In this document: piece by piece, positions 52,377 through 62,933 of the stretch
Numbering within the stretch: position 1 is the stretch's first letter
Layout of the letters: each line of letters starts with the position of its first letter
Assembly (NCBI RefSeq): GCF_041346925.1
Contig: NZ_CP166840.1
Span: forward strand, 1,612,001 to 1,676,000
Length of the DNA stretch: 64,000 bases
Source of the DNA: Agaribacterium sp. ZY112
Lineage (GTDB): Bacteria > Pseudomonadota > Gammaproteobacteria > Pseudomonadales > Cellvibrionaceae
Direction: 5' to 3'
The notes under the pieces: generated by a model
Seen by the model: only the letters and a program-made list of their open reading frames with translations
What the model was told of the DNA's origin: nothing
Databases searched by the model: none
Made by a program: the position numbers and the translations under genes

Positions 52377-53798
52377 TTAGCGGTTAACAATAACGCCTGC
52401 AGGGTTGATTTCCATTAGGTTGCTCACGCGTTGGGTCGAGCCCGGAGCTGAGATAATAGAAACAAGTAGGCTGTCTTCGCTAAGACCTTTTGACTCAATC
52501 AGAGGTGTGACCGCGTTTTTCAAGATTTCTGCACGGCTTTCATATTCGTCAATGCTATAAGCTTCAACGCCATAGCTCAGCGACAACCAGCGCATGGTTT
52601 GCTCTTCGAAACAGGCCGCGTAAATAGGCGCGTTAGGGCGGTGGGAAGCAACAGAGCGAGCGGTAACACCTTTACGGGTAGGTACAACAATCGCATCTAC
52701 GTGTAGGTCGCGAGAAGCTTTAGCGGCTGATTTAGCAACATAAGCTTGTAGGTTGTGTCTGTCGTTGGGGAGCTCAAAGTTAATGTCGTGAGCGGTTTTT
52801 TCTTCAAGGTGAGAAGCAATGCGAGCCATAGTCTCAACCGCTTCAAATGGGTAGTCACCGTAAGCAGACTCACCACTTAGCATCAATGCGTCAGTGCCAT
52901 CAAGAACGGCGTTGGCAACATCAGATACTTCAGCGCGGGTAGCGCGTGGGTTATTAATCATGCTCTCAAGCATTTGCGTTGCGGTAATAACCGGTACGTG
53001 GGCGGCAACACACTTTTGAATCATGTCTTTCTGAACTAAAGGTACTTCTTCAGCTGGGATCTCGATACCTAGGTCACCACGTGCAACCATCACACCGTAG
53101 GTAACTTCCAAAATTTCATCTAAGTTCTCAACACCTTCACGGTTTTCGATTTTAGAGATGATTTTGATAGGAGAGTTTTTAGCATCCAAGATGTTTTGTA
53201 CATCTAGAACGTCTTGTTTGTTGCGAACAAAAGAGTGAGCAATAAAGTCGACACCGGCATCAATAGCCATTTCGATAAATGACTTATCACGCTCAGTAAC
53301 AGAAGGAAGCTGGATTTCAACGCCAGGAACGTTAACGCTTTTCTTCTTTTTGATTTTGCCGTTGTTCATGGCAGTGGTGTAAAGCGCTTCGTCGTCTTTA
53401 CTATCTACAACTAGCTCAAGCAAGCCGTCATCGATAAGAATGTTAGCGCCAACAGGAACGTCTTTAACAAAACCTAGGTAGTTAACTTGAACGGCATCAC
53501 GTGTTGTTGCTACGTCTAGGCCATCAGCACGGAATGTTACTTTGTCACCAGTTTTGATATCGAGGTCTTCTTCGATTTTTAAGTTGGTGCGCATCTCAGG
53601 GCCTTTGGTGTCTACCAAGACCGCAAGCTGAGGGCTTGCCTTACGAACATTTTCGATAACTTTGCGAGTGTCTTCAGGCGTTTGGTGGGCCGTATTCAAG
53701 CGAATGACGTTAACGCCACGCTTGTGAAGGTCAGAAATGAATTCTACGCTGCCTTTAAGGTCCGAAACAGTTGCTACTATCTTTGTCTTCTTGCTCAT
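52377..53798 (-). CDS. pyk: Pyruvate kinase, NTAHQ subtype
   Basis: Makes pyruvate and ATP from phosphoenolpyruvate and ADP, the last step of glycolysis. About 473 residues from ATG 53798. The catalytic barrel shows VDTKGPEMR, IISKIENREGVENLDEIL, MVARGDLGIEI and ITATQMLESM. The N-terminal motif is VIRLNTAHQTPEDT instead of the usual RxNFSHG; I recall this form mainly from Bacteroidetes-type enzymes, so the gene may come from transfer or be a less common proteobacterial clade. It is monocistronic. Confidence 0.93.
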   Translation of the reverse strand: MSKKTKIVATVSDLKGSVEFISDLHKRGVNVIRLNTAHQTPEDTRKVIENVRKASPQLAVLVDTKGPEMRTNLKIEEDLDIKTGDKVTFRADGLDVATTRDAVQVNYLGFVKDVPVGANILIDDGLLELVVDSKDDEALYTTAMNNGKIKKKKSVNVPGVEIQLPSVTERDKSFIEMAIDAGVDFIAHSFVRNKQDVLDVQNILDAKNSPIKIISKIENREGVENLDEILEVTYGVMVARGDLGIEIPAEEVPLVQKDMIQKCVAAHVPVITATQMLESMINNPRATRAEVSDVANAVLDGTDALMLSGESAYGDYPFEAVETMARIASHLEEKTAHDINFELPNDRHNLQAYVAKSAAKASRDLHVDAIVVPTRKGVTARSVASHRPNAPIYAACFEEQTMRWLSLSYGVEAYSIDEYESRAEILKNAVTPLIESKGLSEDSLLVSIISAPGSTQRVSNLMEINPAGVIVNR

Positions 53799-54405
53799 AT
53801 TTACCAATCAGTATCGTGAGGTTAATTCCGTGGCCGGATTCTACTTAATTTGGGAAGAATATTCACCTTAAAGGGGCGCTGTTACTTGATGCACGGCAAT
53901 GTCAAGCGCAAAAATCGCTTTGAGGCGGTTTAACTTTAGCCTGCAAAAGTAAGTTGTGCGTGAATGTGGTGCGATTTTTCTGCTTTGCACCACTGTGTGG
54001 CCTCGCTTGTTGTTGGGCTTATTGCTCCTTTCTTCCCTCATTTATATAACGCGTTTATATCGTGCTTTTCTTGAACAGTACGTGTTGGGTTTGTTTATGT
54101 GAATGTCGTTAAGGCTTGTGGTTTAGCTTGGCTTGTTCGTGAGAGGGCCTAGTAGCGTTGCTTTGGGGGTTGACGCTGGTGCTATCACCTACCTGATTGC
54201 TTCCACCTTTTTTACCGTGGACTTGGTTTGAGATGTTTTCCGTGCCAGTTGTTAATTAATAAATTTGAAAAAAATATGAATAATTACTTTGAGGCACAAT
54301 AAGTGGCTTTTCAGTCTGCCGACTCGCGTGTAAGCTTGCTTGCTCGAGATCAACTAGCCGCTATTATGTATGACTCGATAAGAATAACTTAGGGATTAAG
54401 TATAG
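53799..54405. other. Interval between pyk and the T6SS operon
   Basis: About 600 bases with no supported gene. The AT-rich stretch near 54255-54290 and TATTATGTAT near 54361-54370 may belong to the T6SS promoter. No clear -24/-12 sigma-54 site was found. Confidence 0.4.
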
Positions 54406-55692
54406 ATGTCACTCAGTCACGTTATTGATTTGGATGCTTTGGCCGCCCCGATATCGGATGAAGCGCCGCAAGGTACTGATATCCGTGCCGATCGATCGCC
54501 AACATCCGACTACTACACGATAAAAGATGCTCGTAACAGTGCTCGTGCTGCTGAACGAGCGGCCATGTTTGATGACGATGAAGCCGACCTACTCACCCCT
54601 TGGGGTATCGTTCTTGAGGTCGCACCTAAAATACTTAAAGGAACGTCCAAAGACTTAGAGGTTGCCTGTTGGTATCTTGAGGGCTTGATTCGTTATGAAG
54701 GTATTGCGGGCCTGCGTGATGGTTTGGTATTAATCAAGCGTTTAGTCGAAGAGCATTGGGAGGGCTTATATCCTGAGCCCGATGAAGATGGTATAGAAAC
54801 CAAGGTTGCGCCACTTACCGGTTTGAACGGTGATGGTGGTGATGGCACGTTGATGACTCCTGTACGCAATGTTGCGATCACTAATGAAGGTGATTATGGT
54901 GAATTCAGCTTCTGGCAGTTCCAGCAGGCTCGAGATGCCGATCGTATTGAAGATGAAGACGAAAAAGCTGCCCGTAATGATGTTTTGGGTTATAGCCTAA
55001 AAATTATTAATGACACCGTCGCTGAAACTGACTTACAAACCTGTAAAGATATTATCGCTACGCTCGAAGAGAGCCTTGAGGCGTATAAAGATACTAACAA
55101 CATGCTTCGTGAGCACTGCAAACACGAAGCACCTCCGAGTACTAATATCGCCAATCTTTTAGATGAAGTGCAGCGTACCGCGCGCTTTTTGTACAAGGAC
55201 AAGTTAGAGGCTGCTGAAGCTGCGGAGCAAGCGGCCGAACAAGCTGCTGAAGCAGAGCAGCAAGCTACAGACGAAGCCGTACAGGCTACAGAGGGAGCAG
55301 CAACGGTGACAACACAAGTTATCCAGCAAGTTGCGGCAGGTACCGTAGGTCCTATTACCAATCGTGAAGATGCCTTAAAACGCCTTGAAGACGTAGCCAA
55401 ATATTTCCGCCAGTACGAACCTCATACCCCGATTTCACCGGGTCTGGAGCGTATCATTGGTTGGGGCCGTATGACGGTCTCTGAATTGATGATGGAGCTA
55501 CTACCTGATGATCAAGCACGTGGCCTTTATTCGCAACTAACAGGCGTAATGCTTGATGGAAGCGATACGAAAAGCTATGTTGCCCCACCTGTGACTGCGG
55601 TAGCGCCTGCACCAGCACCAGCTGCAAGTGCGGATGCTGCTCCTGCGGCAGAACCTGAACAACCTGAACAACCTGCAAATATGGGTTGGTAA
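54406..55692 (+). CDS. tssA: Type VI secretion protein TssA
   Basis: 428 residues. The N-terminal ImpA_N domain (LDALAAPISDEAPQGTDIRA, then ARNSARAAERAAMFDDDE and EVACWYLEGLIRYEGIAGLRDGL) identifies TssA, which caps the growing tail sheath or links it to the baseplate. A coiled, alanine/glutamate-rich middle (about 265-305) precedes a C-terminal part with YFRQYEPHTPISPGLERIIGW, of the short TssA type, and an Ala/Pro/Glu tail. First gene of the T6SS operon; tssB follows after 38 bases. Confidence 0.92.
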   Translation: MSLSHVIDLDALAAPISDEAPQGTDIRADRSPTSDYYTIKDARNSARAAERAAMFDDDEADLLTPWGIVLEVAPKILKGTSKDLEVACWYLEGLIRYEGIAGLRDGLVLIKRLVEEHWEGLYPEPDEDGIETKVAPLTGLNGDGGDGTLMTPVRNVAITNEGDYGEFSFWQFQQARDADRIEDEDEKAARNDVLGYSLKIINDTVAETDLQTCKDIIATLEESLEAYKDTNNMLREHCKHEAPPSTNIANLLDEVQRTARFLYKDKLEAAEAAEQAAEQAAEAEQQATDEAVQATEGAATVTTQVIQQVAAGTVGPITNREDALKRLEDVAKYFRQYEPHTPISPGLERIIGWGRMTVSELMMELLPDDQARGLYSQLTGVMLDGSDTKSYVAPPVTAVAPAPAPAASADAAPAAEPEQPEQPANMGW

Positions 55693-55730
55693 CTTTTTAA
55701 TGCCGTTGATGACACGGAAAGGAGACACAG

Positions 55731-56252
55731 ATGTCTGAAAGTATTCATAACAAACTGAAACGTGTGCGTAAGCCGCGTGTACATATCACTTACGATGTTG
55801 AGACTAACGGCGCTGAAGTTAAAAAAGAACTTCCGTTTGTTGCTGGTGTCATGGGTGATTATTCTGGTGACAACACTGATAACAAAAAGAATTTGAAAGA
55901 GCGTAAGTTCGTTCAGATCGACCGTGATAACTTCAACGAAGCTATGGCCAAGGTAAATCCTAAGTTAGGTTTGCAAGTTGAAAACACCTTAGCTGGCGAC
56001 GGCAGCAAAATGGCTGTTGATCTAGATTTCAATAAGATGGATGATTTTTCTCCAGAAGCGATTGTTGATCAAGTAGAGCCTTTGAAGCAGTTGTTAGAAG
56101 CACGTAACAAACTACGCGATCTATTGAGCAAGGCAGATCGCTCAGAAGATCTTGAGAATGTACTGGAAGATATTCTGAAAAACACCGACAACATCACCGA
56201 GATCTCTAAAGAGTTGGGTGTTGGTGAAGCAAAACCTGAGGGAGAAGAGTAA
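55731..56252 (+). CDS. tssB: Type VI sheath small subunit TssB
   Basis: 173 residues, VipA family. [20 protein letters not shown] near the N-terminus, [14 protein letters not shown] and [15 protein letters not shown] are diagnostic. TssB and TssC form the contractile sheath around the Hcp tube. GAAAGGAGA precedes the ATG and the stop touches the tssC start codon. Confidence 0.97.
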   Translation: MSESIHNKLKRVRKPRVHITYDVETNGAEVKKELPFVAGVMGDYSGDNTDNKKNLKERKFVQIDRDNFNEAMAKVNPKLGLQVENTLAGDGSKMAVDLDFNKMDDFSPEAIVDQVEPLKQLLEARNKLRDLLSKADRSEDLENVLEDILKNTDNITEISKELGVGEAKPEGEE

Positions 56253-57740
56253 ATGAGTACAGAAGTAGAAGCAGCAGGCGGAGCAGAAGCGGAAGAGCAA
56301 TCGGTAAGTTTGCTAGAGCAAGCGATTAGCTCAACCAAGCAGACCGAGCGCGCAGAAGCGGAAGACTTGTTAAGCAACTTAACTGAGCAAGTTCTTAAAG
56401 GTACCGTAACTTGGGACCGCAACTTGACTCAAACCATCAATGCCGCTGTCAATGCGATTGATGTGGCTATGTCAAAGCAGTTGTCAGCTATTCTTCACGA
56501 AGAAAAGTTCCAAAAGCTTGAGGGCTCTTGGCGTGGTCTTAACCACATGGTGATGAATTCTGAGACCGGTGCGACCATGAAAGTTCGCATGCTTAACATC
56601 TCTAAGCGCGAATTGTTCCGTGACCTAGATAAAGCCGTTGAGTTCGATCAGAGCCAGACCTTTAAGAAAATCTACGAAGAAGAGTTCGGTACCGCTGGTG
56701 GTGAACCTTATGGTTGCATGATTGGTGATTTCGAATTCACCAATCACCCTGAAGATATCGACCTATTGAGCAAAATGTCTAACGTGGCTGCAGCAGGTTT
56801 CTGTCCGTTTATCTCGGCTGCTGGTTCAGAGATGTTTGGCTTTGACGATTTCACTGAGCTATCTAAGCCTCGTGACTTGGGTGGTATTTTTGAATCTCAA
56901 GAATACATCAAGTGGCGCAGCTTCCGTGACAGCGAAGATTCACGCTTTGTCACCTTGGTAATGCCTCGTGTACTTTCTCGTATGCCTTATGGTGCTAACT
57001 CTAAGCCAGTTGAAAGCTTCAACTTTGAAGAGTTCGAGCTAGACGAATCAGGTATGTCAACAGTAACCGATCACCACGATTACTGTTGGATGAATGCTTC
57101 TTACGTTATGGCAACAACGTTAACTAAGGCGTTCTCTGAGAACTCATGGTGTACCGCTATTCGTGGTGCTGAAGGTGGCGGTAAAGTTGAAGGCCTGCCT
57201 ACTCACTTATTTAAGTCTGATGACGGTGATACGGATCAGAAGTGTCCTACTGAAATCGGTATTACTGACCGTCGTGAAGCTGAGCTTTCAGGTCAGGGTT
57301 TCTTGCCCTTGTGTCACTATAAGAATACCGACTACTCGGTATTCTTTGGTGCTCAAAGTACTCAGAAGCCTAAAATGTATGATGATCCAGATGCAACGGC
57401 GAACGCTTCTATCTCGGCTCGTCTACCCTATTTGATGGCTACTTCTCGTATCGCTCATTACTTAAAAGTAATGGCGCGCGATAAAGTGGGCTCATTTATG
57501 GAATCACAAGACTGTGAGCGCTGGTTGAACAAGTGGATTCAGCAGTACACCAACTCGAATCCAGAAGCTTCTGCAGAAATGAAAGCGAAATACCCACTGG
57601 CGGAAGCCCGTGTTGAAGTTAAGGAAATCCCAGGTCAGCCAGGCGCATATAGCGCTGTTGCTTACTTGAAGCCTTGGCTACAAATGGAAGAATTGACAAC
57701 CTCTATGCGTATGGTTGCCAATATTCCAAGTGCTGGTTAA
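56253..57740 (+). CDS. tssC: Type VI sheath large subunit TssC
   Basis: 495 residues, VipB/EvpB family. Hallmarks are [32 protein letters not shown], the CPFISAAG loop, [19 protein letters not shown] and the C-terminal [17 protein letters not shown]. The gene follows tssB with no gap. It is the more typical of the two TssC genes here. Confidence 0.97.
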   Translation: MSTEVEAAGGAEAEEQSVSLLEQAISSTKQTERAEAEDLLSNLTEQVLKGTVTWDRNLTQTINAAVNAIDVAMSKQLSAILHEEKFQKLEGSWRGLNHMVMNSETGATMKVRMLNISKRELFRDLDKAVEFDQSQTFKKIYEEEFGTAGGEPYGCMIGDFEFTNHPEDIDLLSKMSNVAAAGFCPFISAAGSEMFGFDDFTELSKPRDLGGIFESQEYIKWRSFRDSEDSRFVTLVMPRVLSRMPYGANSKPVESFNFEEFELDESGMSTVTDHHDYCWMNASYVMATTLTKAFSENSWCTAIRGAEGGGKVEGLPTHLFKSDDGDTDQKCPTEIGITDRREAELSGQGFLPLCHYKNTDYSVFFGAQSTQKPKMYDDPDATANASISARLPYLMATSRIAHYLKVMARDKVGSFMESQDCERWLNKWIQQYTNSNPEASAEMKAKYPLAEARVEVKEIPGQPGAYSAVAYLKPWLQMEELTTSMRMVANIPSAG

Positions 57741-57824
57741 TAACCTTAGCTAGTAGAGGCGAGCCTGAGTTAAGGCTCGTCTCAATCCCCCAGACTCGAA
57801 ATTCTCAACACGAAAGGACGTCGC

Positions 57825-59348
57825 GTGTCGCAAGAGCCTTCTCACTTGAGTCGCGTGATAGCCAATACATCGAACGCCTCAACCAGAACTCAGAATCACT
57901 ATCACTCCTCGGTGATCAATGACTTTTTGCGTGAGCAAGATGATATTGCTGCGTTTGAATTTTGGCTTAATGAGCTGGCTGTTCTGCCTATTAATAAAAA
58001 CTACAGCAGTCGTCGTTGGCTCAACCAGCAAATAGCTCATATAGACGAGCTTATTTGTGAGCAAATTAATGCCATTCTTCATCATGAACGCTTTCAGCGT
58101 ATTGAGAGTGCTTGGCGTGGCTTGTGGTATTTAGTGGATGCAGCAAGCAGTTCCGATAGTGTTAAAATTCGTGTGCTCGATATCAGTTGGAAAGAGCTGT
58201 CTCGGGATATGGAGCGTGCTCCAGATTTTGATCAAAGTGGACTCTTTCATTTAATTTATAACGAAGAGTTTGGTACCCCAGGCGGGGAACCTTTTAGTGT
58301 ATTGTTGGGCGACTACTTTGTAGCGCACAGGCCTTATGACGGCCACAAATACGATGATATCTTTACCTTGCAGGGCATCGCTCGTACTGCCGCTGCGTCT
58401 TTTTGCCCCTTTGTATGCAGTGCAGCACCCCAGCTCTTTGGTTTAGATAGTTACGATACTTTGGGTTTACCCATTGATCTTGATAATGTCTTTCGGCAAA
58501 AAGAATATATGCGTTGGCGCTCAATGCGCGAACAAGAAGATAGCCGATTTTTAGCACTGACGCTGCCAAATATCTTGATGCGTGAGCCTTATAACGTGAA
58601 GTTTTCTGCTTATCAGGGTTTACGCTTTAAAGAACAAGTAGAAGCTAAACACAGCCGTAATTATTTATGGGGCAACGCCTGCTTTGCTTTGGGGGCAGTA
58701 TTAATTCGCGAATTTTCAGAGGTAGGCTGGTTTAGCCATATTCGTGGCGTGCCTCGCGATTATCTCGGTGGCGGCTTAGTGACTCAGTTTCCATCGATTA
58801 AATACAACCCGGACTCGACCCTAGCATCTGAGAAAATCATAACACCGGTATTAATCAGTGATTCCCTTGAGCGCGAATTGAGCGACTTAGGTTTGATTTC
58901 TCTGTGCCACTGTTTTCAAACCCCGTTTGCGGCGTTTAATAATTGCCCTTCATTGCAGTCACCCAAAGACTATGGCAGCAAAGCGGCCAATGCCAATGCA
59001 CGTATCTCGGCCATGTTGCAGCAGATCTTGTGTGGCTCACGCTTTGCTCAGTATGTAAAAGTGATGGTGCGCGATAAAATCGGTTCTTATATCGATGCCG
59101 ATACTTGCGAACGTTATCTGCAAAATTGGTTAGACCAATATGCCACAGGTCGTGATGATTTATCCTGGGAAATGATGGCACGTTATCCGCTGCGTGAAGC
59201 TCGAGTGCGTGTTATTGAGGAGCCTGGCAAGCCTGGCCACTATCAAAGTGTGATTCATTTAAAGAGCCACTACACCGTGGATCATTTGGTGTCTGAATTA
59301 AAATTAACAACCGCCTTGTCTCAAGCCGGTTTGGGAACGGTGGCGTAA
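57825..59348 (+). CDS. Second TssC-like sheath subunit (TssC2)
   Basis: 507 residues from a GTG start with AAAGGACG before it. The whole protein aligns with TssC: IESAWRGLWYLVDAASSSDS, EEFGTPGGEPFSVLLGDYFV, RFAQYVKVMVRDKIGSYIDA, CERYLQNWL and YPLREARVRVIEEPGKPGHY. It begins with an extra stretch of about 50 residues. Agrobacterium also has two TssC proteins (TssC40, TssC41). It may make a mixed sheath or a distinct end section; the difference in role is unknown. Lies 84 bases after tssC and touches tssE. Confidence 0.92.
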   Translation: MSQEPSHLSRVIANTSNASTRTQNHYHSSVINDFLREQDDIAAFEFWLNELAVLPINKNYSSRRWLNQQIAHIDELICEQINAILHHERFQRIESAWRGLWYLVDAASSSDSVKIRVLDISWKELSRDMERAPDFDQSGLFHLIYNEEFGTPGGEPFSVLLGDYFVAHRPYDGHKYDDIFTLQGIARTAAASFCPFVCSAAPQLFGLDSYDTLGLPIDLDNVFRQKEYMRWRSMREQEDSRFLALTLPNILMREPYNVKFSAYQGLRFKEQVEAKHSRNYLWGNACFALGAVLIREFSEVGWFSHIRGVPRDYLGGGLVTQFPSIKYNPDSTLASEKIITPVLISDSLERELSDLGLISLCHCFQTPFAAFNNCPSLQSPKDYGSKAANANARISAMLQQILCGSRFAQYVKVMVRDKIGSYIDADTCERYLQNWLDQYATGRDDLSWEMMARYPLREARVRVIEEPGKPGHYQSVIHLKSHYTVDHLVSELKLTTALSQAGLGTVA

Positions 59349-59828
59349 ATGGCCGGTAGTGGAGATAAGCGCCTATTGGCTCCTGTGCTCGATCGCCTTT
59401 TGGAGCAAAATCGAAATAGCGATTTCAGGCAGCCCCATCAAGTGCTAAGGCACTTGCGAGAAAGTGTAAGGCGAGATTTAGAAAATCTGTTTAATACACG
59501 CTATTGCTGTGTATCGCCTCCTGAGGATTACGAGCATCTAGATGCTTCAGTTCTGAATTTTGGTCTGCCTGACTTGTCGACGATTAATATGACTTCTATC
59601 GACAGTCGTAAAGAGTTTTGCCGAGATATAGAGCGGTCAATTTTAAAGTTTGAACCTCGTATTAAGACCGTTAAAGTAAAAAGCGATGAAGCGGTGGATA
59701 ACGAAGACCCCAGTATTCGCTTTCGAGTAGAGGCGGTTTTGCATACCAATGCGGCACCTGAATTAATTATTTTTGACTCGGCCTTAAACCCGATTACCCA
59801 GACAGTTGATGTCTCGGAGATATTATAA
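59349..59828 (+). CDS. tssE: Type VI baseplate protein TssE
   Basis: 159 residues with the gp25-like domain: LLAPVLDRLL near the start, the signature LRESVRRDLENLFNTR at about 37-52, YGLP-like FGLPDLSTINM and IEAVL-type strand RVEAVLHTNA. TssE is the baseplate wedge protein that starts sheath assembly. It directly follows tssC2 and is directly followed by tssF, each with TAAATG junctions. Confidence 0.94.
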   Translation: MAGSGDKRLLAPVLDRLLEQNRNSDFRQPHQVLRHLRESVRRDLENLFNTRYCCVSPPEDYEHLDASVLNFGLPDLSTINMTSIDSRKEFCRDIERSILKFEPRIKTVKVKSDEAVDNEDPSIRFRVEAVLHTNAAPELIIFDSALNPITQTVDVSEIL

Positions 59829-61661
59829 ATGAGTGACAAGCTCCTCTATCACTATGAAAAAGAGCTGGCCTTTATTCAAAAGTCAGCCGGTGAGTTTGCA
59901 AAACAGCATCCATCAGCCGCTGCCCGTTTGCAGTTAAGTGGTGATACGGTTGATGACCCATTGGTTGCGCGCCTGCTTTCGGGCTTTGCGTTTCAAAATG
60001 CTCGTATACAGCAAAAGCTAGCGGACGATTTCCCTGAATTAACAGATGCACTGTTAGAGACGCTTTATCCTCATTATTTACGACCTCTGCCATCTATGGC
60101 TGTGGTGCAGTTTAATCCAGAGCTTGATTTAGACGCTCCAGCTCGTGTCGATAAAAACACCCTATTAGAAACAGACAGCTTCCAAGGGCAGACCTGTCGT
60201 TTTAAAAGCAGTTACCCTGTCGATATTGTGCCGATTAAAGTCGATTCAGCTCAGCTTATGCCACGGCCGTTTATTGCTCCGGGTTCAAATGATATTGCCG
60301 GTGCAAGTGCGGTATTAAAGTTGTCCTTAAAGTCCTTAAGCCCAGATTTATCTATTGGTGAAATGGGCTTAAACGCCCTGCGTTTTTTCCTGCGTGGTCA
60401 GCCTCAGCACGTTTATCCACTTTATGAACTGTTATTAACAAAGTGTTTAAGGGTTGTGGTTGCTAAAGGTGAGACAGATAATAAGCCGGTCTTTTTAGAT
60501 CCTGGTATGGTGCAACAGGTAGGCTTTAATCAAGATGAGGGTTTGTTGCCTTATCCTGATTCCTCGTTTAGTGGTTACCGTTTACTAACTGAATATTTTG
60601 CTTTCCCTGAAAAATTTCAGTTTTTAGACTTTACTCAGCTCGACGAAGCAATTAATGAACACTATGGTGATTCACTCAATCTGTACTTTTATTTAACGGA
60701 AAGTGACACCGAATTAGAGCATCAAATCGACGCCAGCATTTTTGCCTTGGGTTGCACGCCGGTGGTGAACTTATTTGATCACACCGCTGATCCTATTCCG
60801 CTGACGCATACCGAGTCTAATTATCATATTGTGCCTGATGCTAGGCGTTGTGATGGGTTAGAGGTATATAGCGTAGAGTCGGCTGGTGCAACCGATACCG
60901 ATGGCAATTACACTCCGTATCGGCCTTTTTATGGTATCCAGCACAGTCGTAATAGTGAGCAACAAGCCGCTTTTTGGTTAACTCGACGCCGCGAAGTGAT
61001 TGAGGGTGAGCATCGCAATGAACCAGCTTCAGAGATGGATATCTCGCTGGTAGATTTAAACTTTAACCCCCATGAAATTAGTGATCAAACTCTAGATTTA
61101 AAGCTCGTTTGCAGTAATCGAAATTTACCGCGCAAGTTACAAACCGGTCAGGGCCAGCCTTATATGCAAGTGGTGGATGGTGAGGCGCCGGCTGAGCGAA
61201 TTAGTTGTGTTGTTAATCCAACCCCAACTATTCGTCCGCCCATGCGTGAGCGCGGTTATTGGCGTTTAATATCACACTTAAATTTAAACCATTTATCTTT
61301 GAGTAATGGTGGGGGCTCAACGGATGCAATTAAAGAGATCTTGCGTCTTTATGATTTTAGAGACTCTGCCAGCACGCGCAATATGATCGAGTCGGTATTA
61401 AAAATGCAGACCAAATCCATTACGGCTCCGATTCAAATTGAAGGTTTGGTGTCGTTGTGTCGCGGCACGCAAATAGATCTAGATCTAGACCCAATTATGT
61501 TATCGGGCACTAGCCCCCTTATTTTTGCGAGTGTGTTGGAGCGCTTTTTTGGCCTTTACTGCTCGATTAATTCATTCACTCGGCTGATTGTTAGACTCAG
61601 TGGCAAAGATGGAGAGCTTAAGCGATGGCCACCACGCGCTGGCGAAAAAGCCTTAATCTAG
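59829..61661 (+). CDS. tssF: Type VI baseplate protein TssF
   Basis: 610 residues, VasA/ImpG family. The N-terminus is typical: YHYEKELAFIQKSAGEFAKQ, RLQLSGDTVDDPLVARLLSG and LETLYPHYLRPLPSM. TssF forms wedge complexes with TssG, TssE and TssK. Ends with the conserved GTQIDLDLDP and FASVLERFFGLYCSINSFTR segments. Its end overlaps tssG by 37 bases. Confidence 0.95.
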   Translation: MSDKLLYHYEKELAFIQKSAGEFAKQHPSAAARLQLSGDTVDDPLVARLLSGFAFQNARIQQKLADDFPELTDALLETLYPHYLRPLPSMAVVQFNPELDLDAPARVDKNTLLETDSFQGQTCRFKSSYPVDIVPIKVDSAQLMPRPFIAPGSNDIAGASAVLKLSLKSLSPDLSIGEMGLNALRFFLRGQPQHVYPLYELLLTKCLRVVVAKGETDNKPVFLDPGMVQQVGFNQDEGLLPYPDSSFSGYRLLTEYFAFPEKFQFLDFTQLDEAINEHYGDSLNLYFYLTESDTELEHQIDASIFALGCTPVVNLFDHTADPIPLTHTESNYHIVPDARRCDGLEVYSVESAGATDTDGNYTPYRPFYGIQHSRNSEQQAAFWLTRRREVIEGEHRNEPASEMDISLVDLNFNPHEISDQTLDLKLVCSNRNLPRKLQTGQGQPYMQVVDGEAPAERISCVVNPTPTIRPPMRERGYWRLISHLNLNHLSLSNGGGSTDAIKEILRLYDFRDSASTRNMIESVLKMQTKSITAPIQIEGLVSLCRGTQIDLDLDPIMLSGTSPLIFASVLERFFGLYCSINSFTRLIVRLSGKDGELKRWPPRAGEKALI

Positions 61662-62767
61662 TCGAACAGCTTCAGAGCGAGCCTTGGCGTTTTGATTTTT
61701 TTCAGGCTACGCGCTTGCTTGAGCGTGCGGCTGTGTTATATCCAGAAAAAGATCAAATCGCGACTGAACCCGTTGCTTTAAAAGCGCCTCCGCATCAAGA
61801 GGCGGTGCACTTTCGCGCGCGGCAAAGTCTGGCTTTTAGCCCTGCCGATGTTACCGACGTTGGTCAAAAGCGCATCGAAAACCACGACGACAGTAAAAAC
61901 GCCAATTTACAGTGGCAGATGGAAGTCGCCTTTATGGGCCTGACGGGCTCGCAAGGAGTGTTGCCTCATCATTTGAGTGAAATGGTGATCTCAGAGCAGC
62001 GTAAAAAGAACGATGCTCTGCGAGATTATTTCGATTTATTTAATCATCGAACAATCTCCATGTTTTATCAGGCGTGGCATAAATATCAATTACCAGCGAG
62101 CTACGAGCGCAGTAAACAAAGGCAAGATCGCAAGCCCGATCTCTTTACTGAAGCGTTAATGTCCATTGCCGGTATTGGCACCTCGGAGCTGCAATATCGT
62201 TTGCCGGTTCCCGATGAGAGTATTGCCGGTTTTGCAGGGCTGCTCGGCCGTAACATTTGTTCTGCTGATAGCCAAGGGCGCATGATCAGACAGTTCTTTA
62301 ATCTCGACGTAGAAATAGAGCAGTTTAAAGGCCAGTGGCACGATCTGCCTGAAGATGTGCGCTGTCAGTTGCCTGGCCCAGAAAATATGAATCGCGGCAT
62401 TAATAACCAACTTGGTGTGAGTACAGTACTTGGCGCTAAGTGTTATCAGGCTCAAAGTAAATTTACGGTGGTGGTGGCGCCATTAAATGCTGATGATTTT
62501 ATGGATCTAGCACCAGGCTCTAAAAAACTTGAAGGGCTTAAGAGCTTTATTAAAATGGGAGCCGGTGTTGATATGGATTTCGACATTGAAGTGAATTTAA
62601 CCGATGATCATATTCCTATGGCCCACTTGGTAGATACCGAAGAGTATCGCCCGTTACTAGGTTGGAATACTCATATGTGTGAAGATCGTGAACAAGCGCC
62701 ACCTGTGTCAATTTTATTGTCGCAGGACATGTCATCGCCGGATGATGGTTTACCGCTGGCGTTGTAA
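61625..62767 (+). CDS. tssG: Type VI baseplate protein TssG
   Basis: 380 residues, VasB/ImpH family. N-terminal EPWRFDFFQATRLLERA, the GLTGSQGVLPHHLSEMVI segment, LFNHRTISMFYQAWHKYQ and the C-terminal LGWNTHM are diagnostic. The ATG lies inside tssF, 37 bases before its end, so translation is coupled. Confidence 0.95.
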   Translation: MATTRWRKSLNLVEQLQSEPWRFDFFQATRLLERAAVLYPEKDQIATEPVALKAPPHQEAVHFRARQSLAFSPADVTDVGQKRIENHDDSKNANLQWQMEVAFMGLTGSQGVLPHHLSEMVISEQRKKNDALRDYFDLFNHRTISMFYQAWHKYQLPASYERSKQRQDRKPDLFTEALMSIAGIGTSELQYRLPVPDESIAGFAGLLGRNICSADSQGRMIRQFFNLDVEIEQFKGQWHDLPEDVRCQLPGPENMNRGINNQLGVSTVLGAKCYQAQSKFTVVVAPLNADDFMDLAPGSKKLEGLKSFIKMGAGVDMDFDIEVNLTDDHIPMAHLVDTEEYRPLLGWNTHMCEDREQAPPVSILLSQDMSSPDDGLPLAL

Positions 62768-62799
62768 TGCAATGGCCTTGGCAGACTGAAGAGGATTTA

Positions 62800-62831
62800 A
62801 CTAAGGCGCAGTATCATTGTTTTGCCTTAGT
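62800..62831 (+). promoter_or_regulatory. Inverted repeat between tssG and clpV
   Basis: ACTAAGGC (62800-62807) and GCCTTAGT (62824-62831) form a perfect 8-bp stem with a 16-base loop. It could lower or separate clpV expression from tssG. No T-run follows. Confidence 0.4.
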
Positions 62832-62933
62832 CATGCATTAAAAACTAAGATAGCTAACAGCTAGACAGTAAATAGTTAAATAACCATTAAATAAACAAGG
62901 GATATTCACCCTCACAATAAGGAAAACGCTCGG

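Noticed and set aside
53799..54405. Sigma-54 promoter for the T6SS operon
   Set aside because: No GG-N10-GC pair with surrounding TGGCAC/TTGC match was found in the interval.
54990..55400. Open frames antisense to tssA
   Set aside because: Arise from the alanine-rich coiled segment of tssA; no ribosome site or homology.
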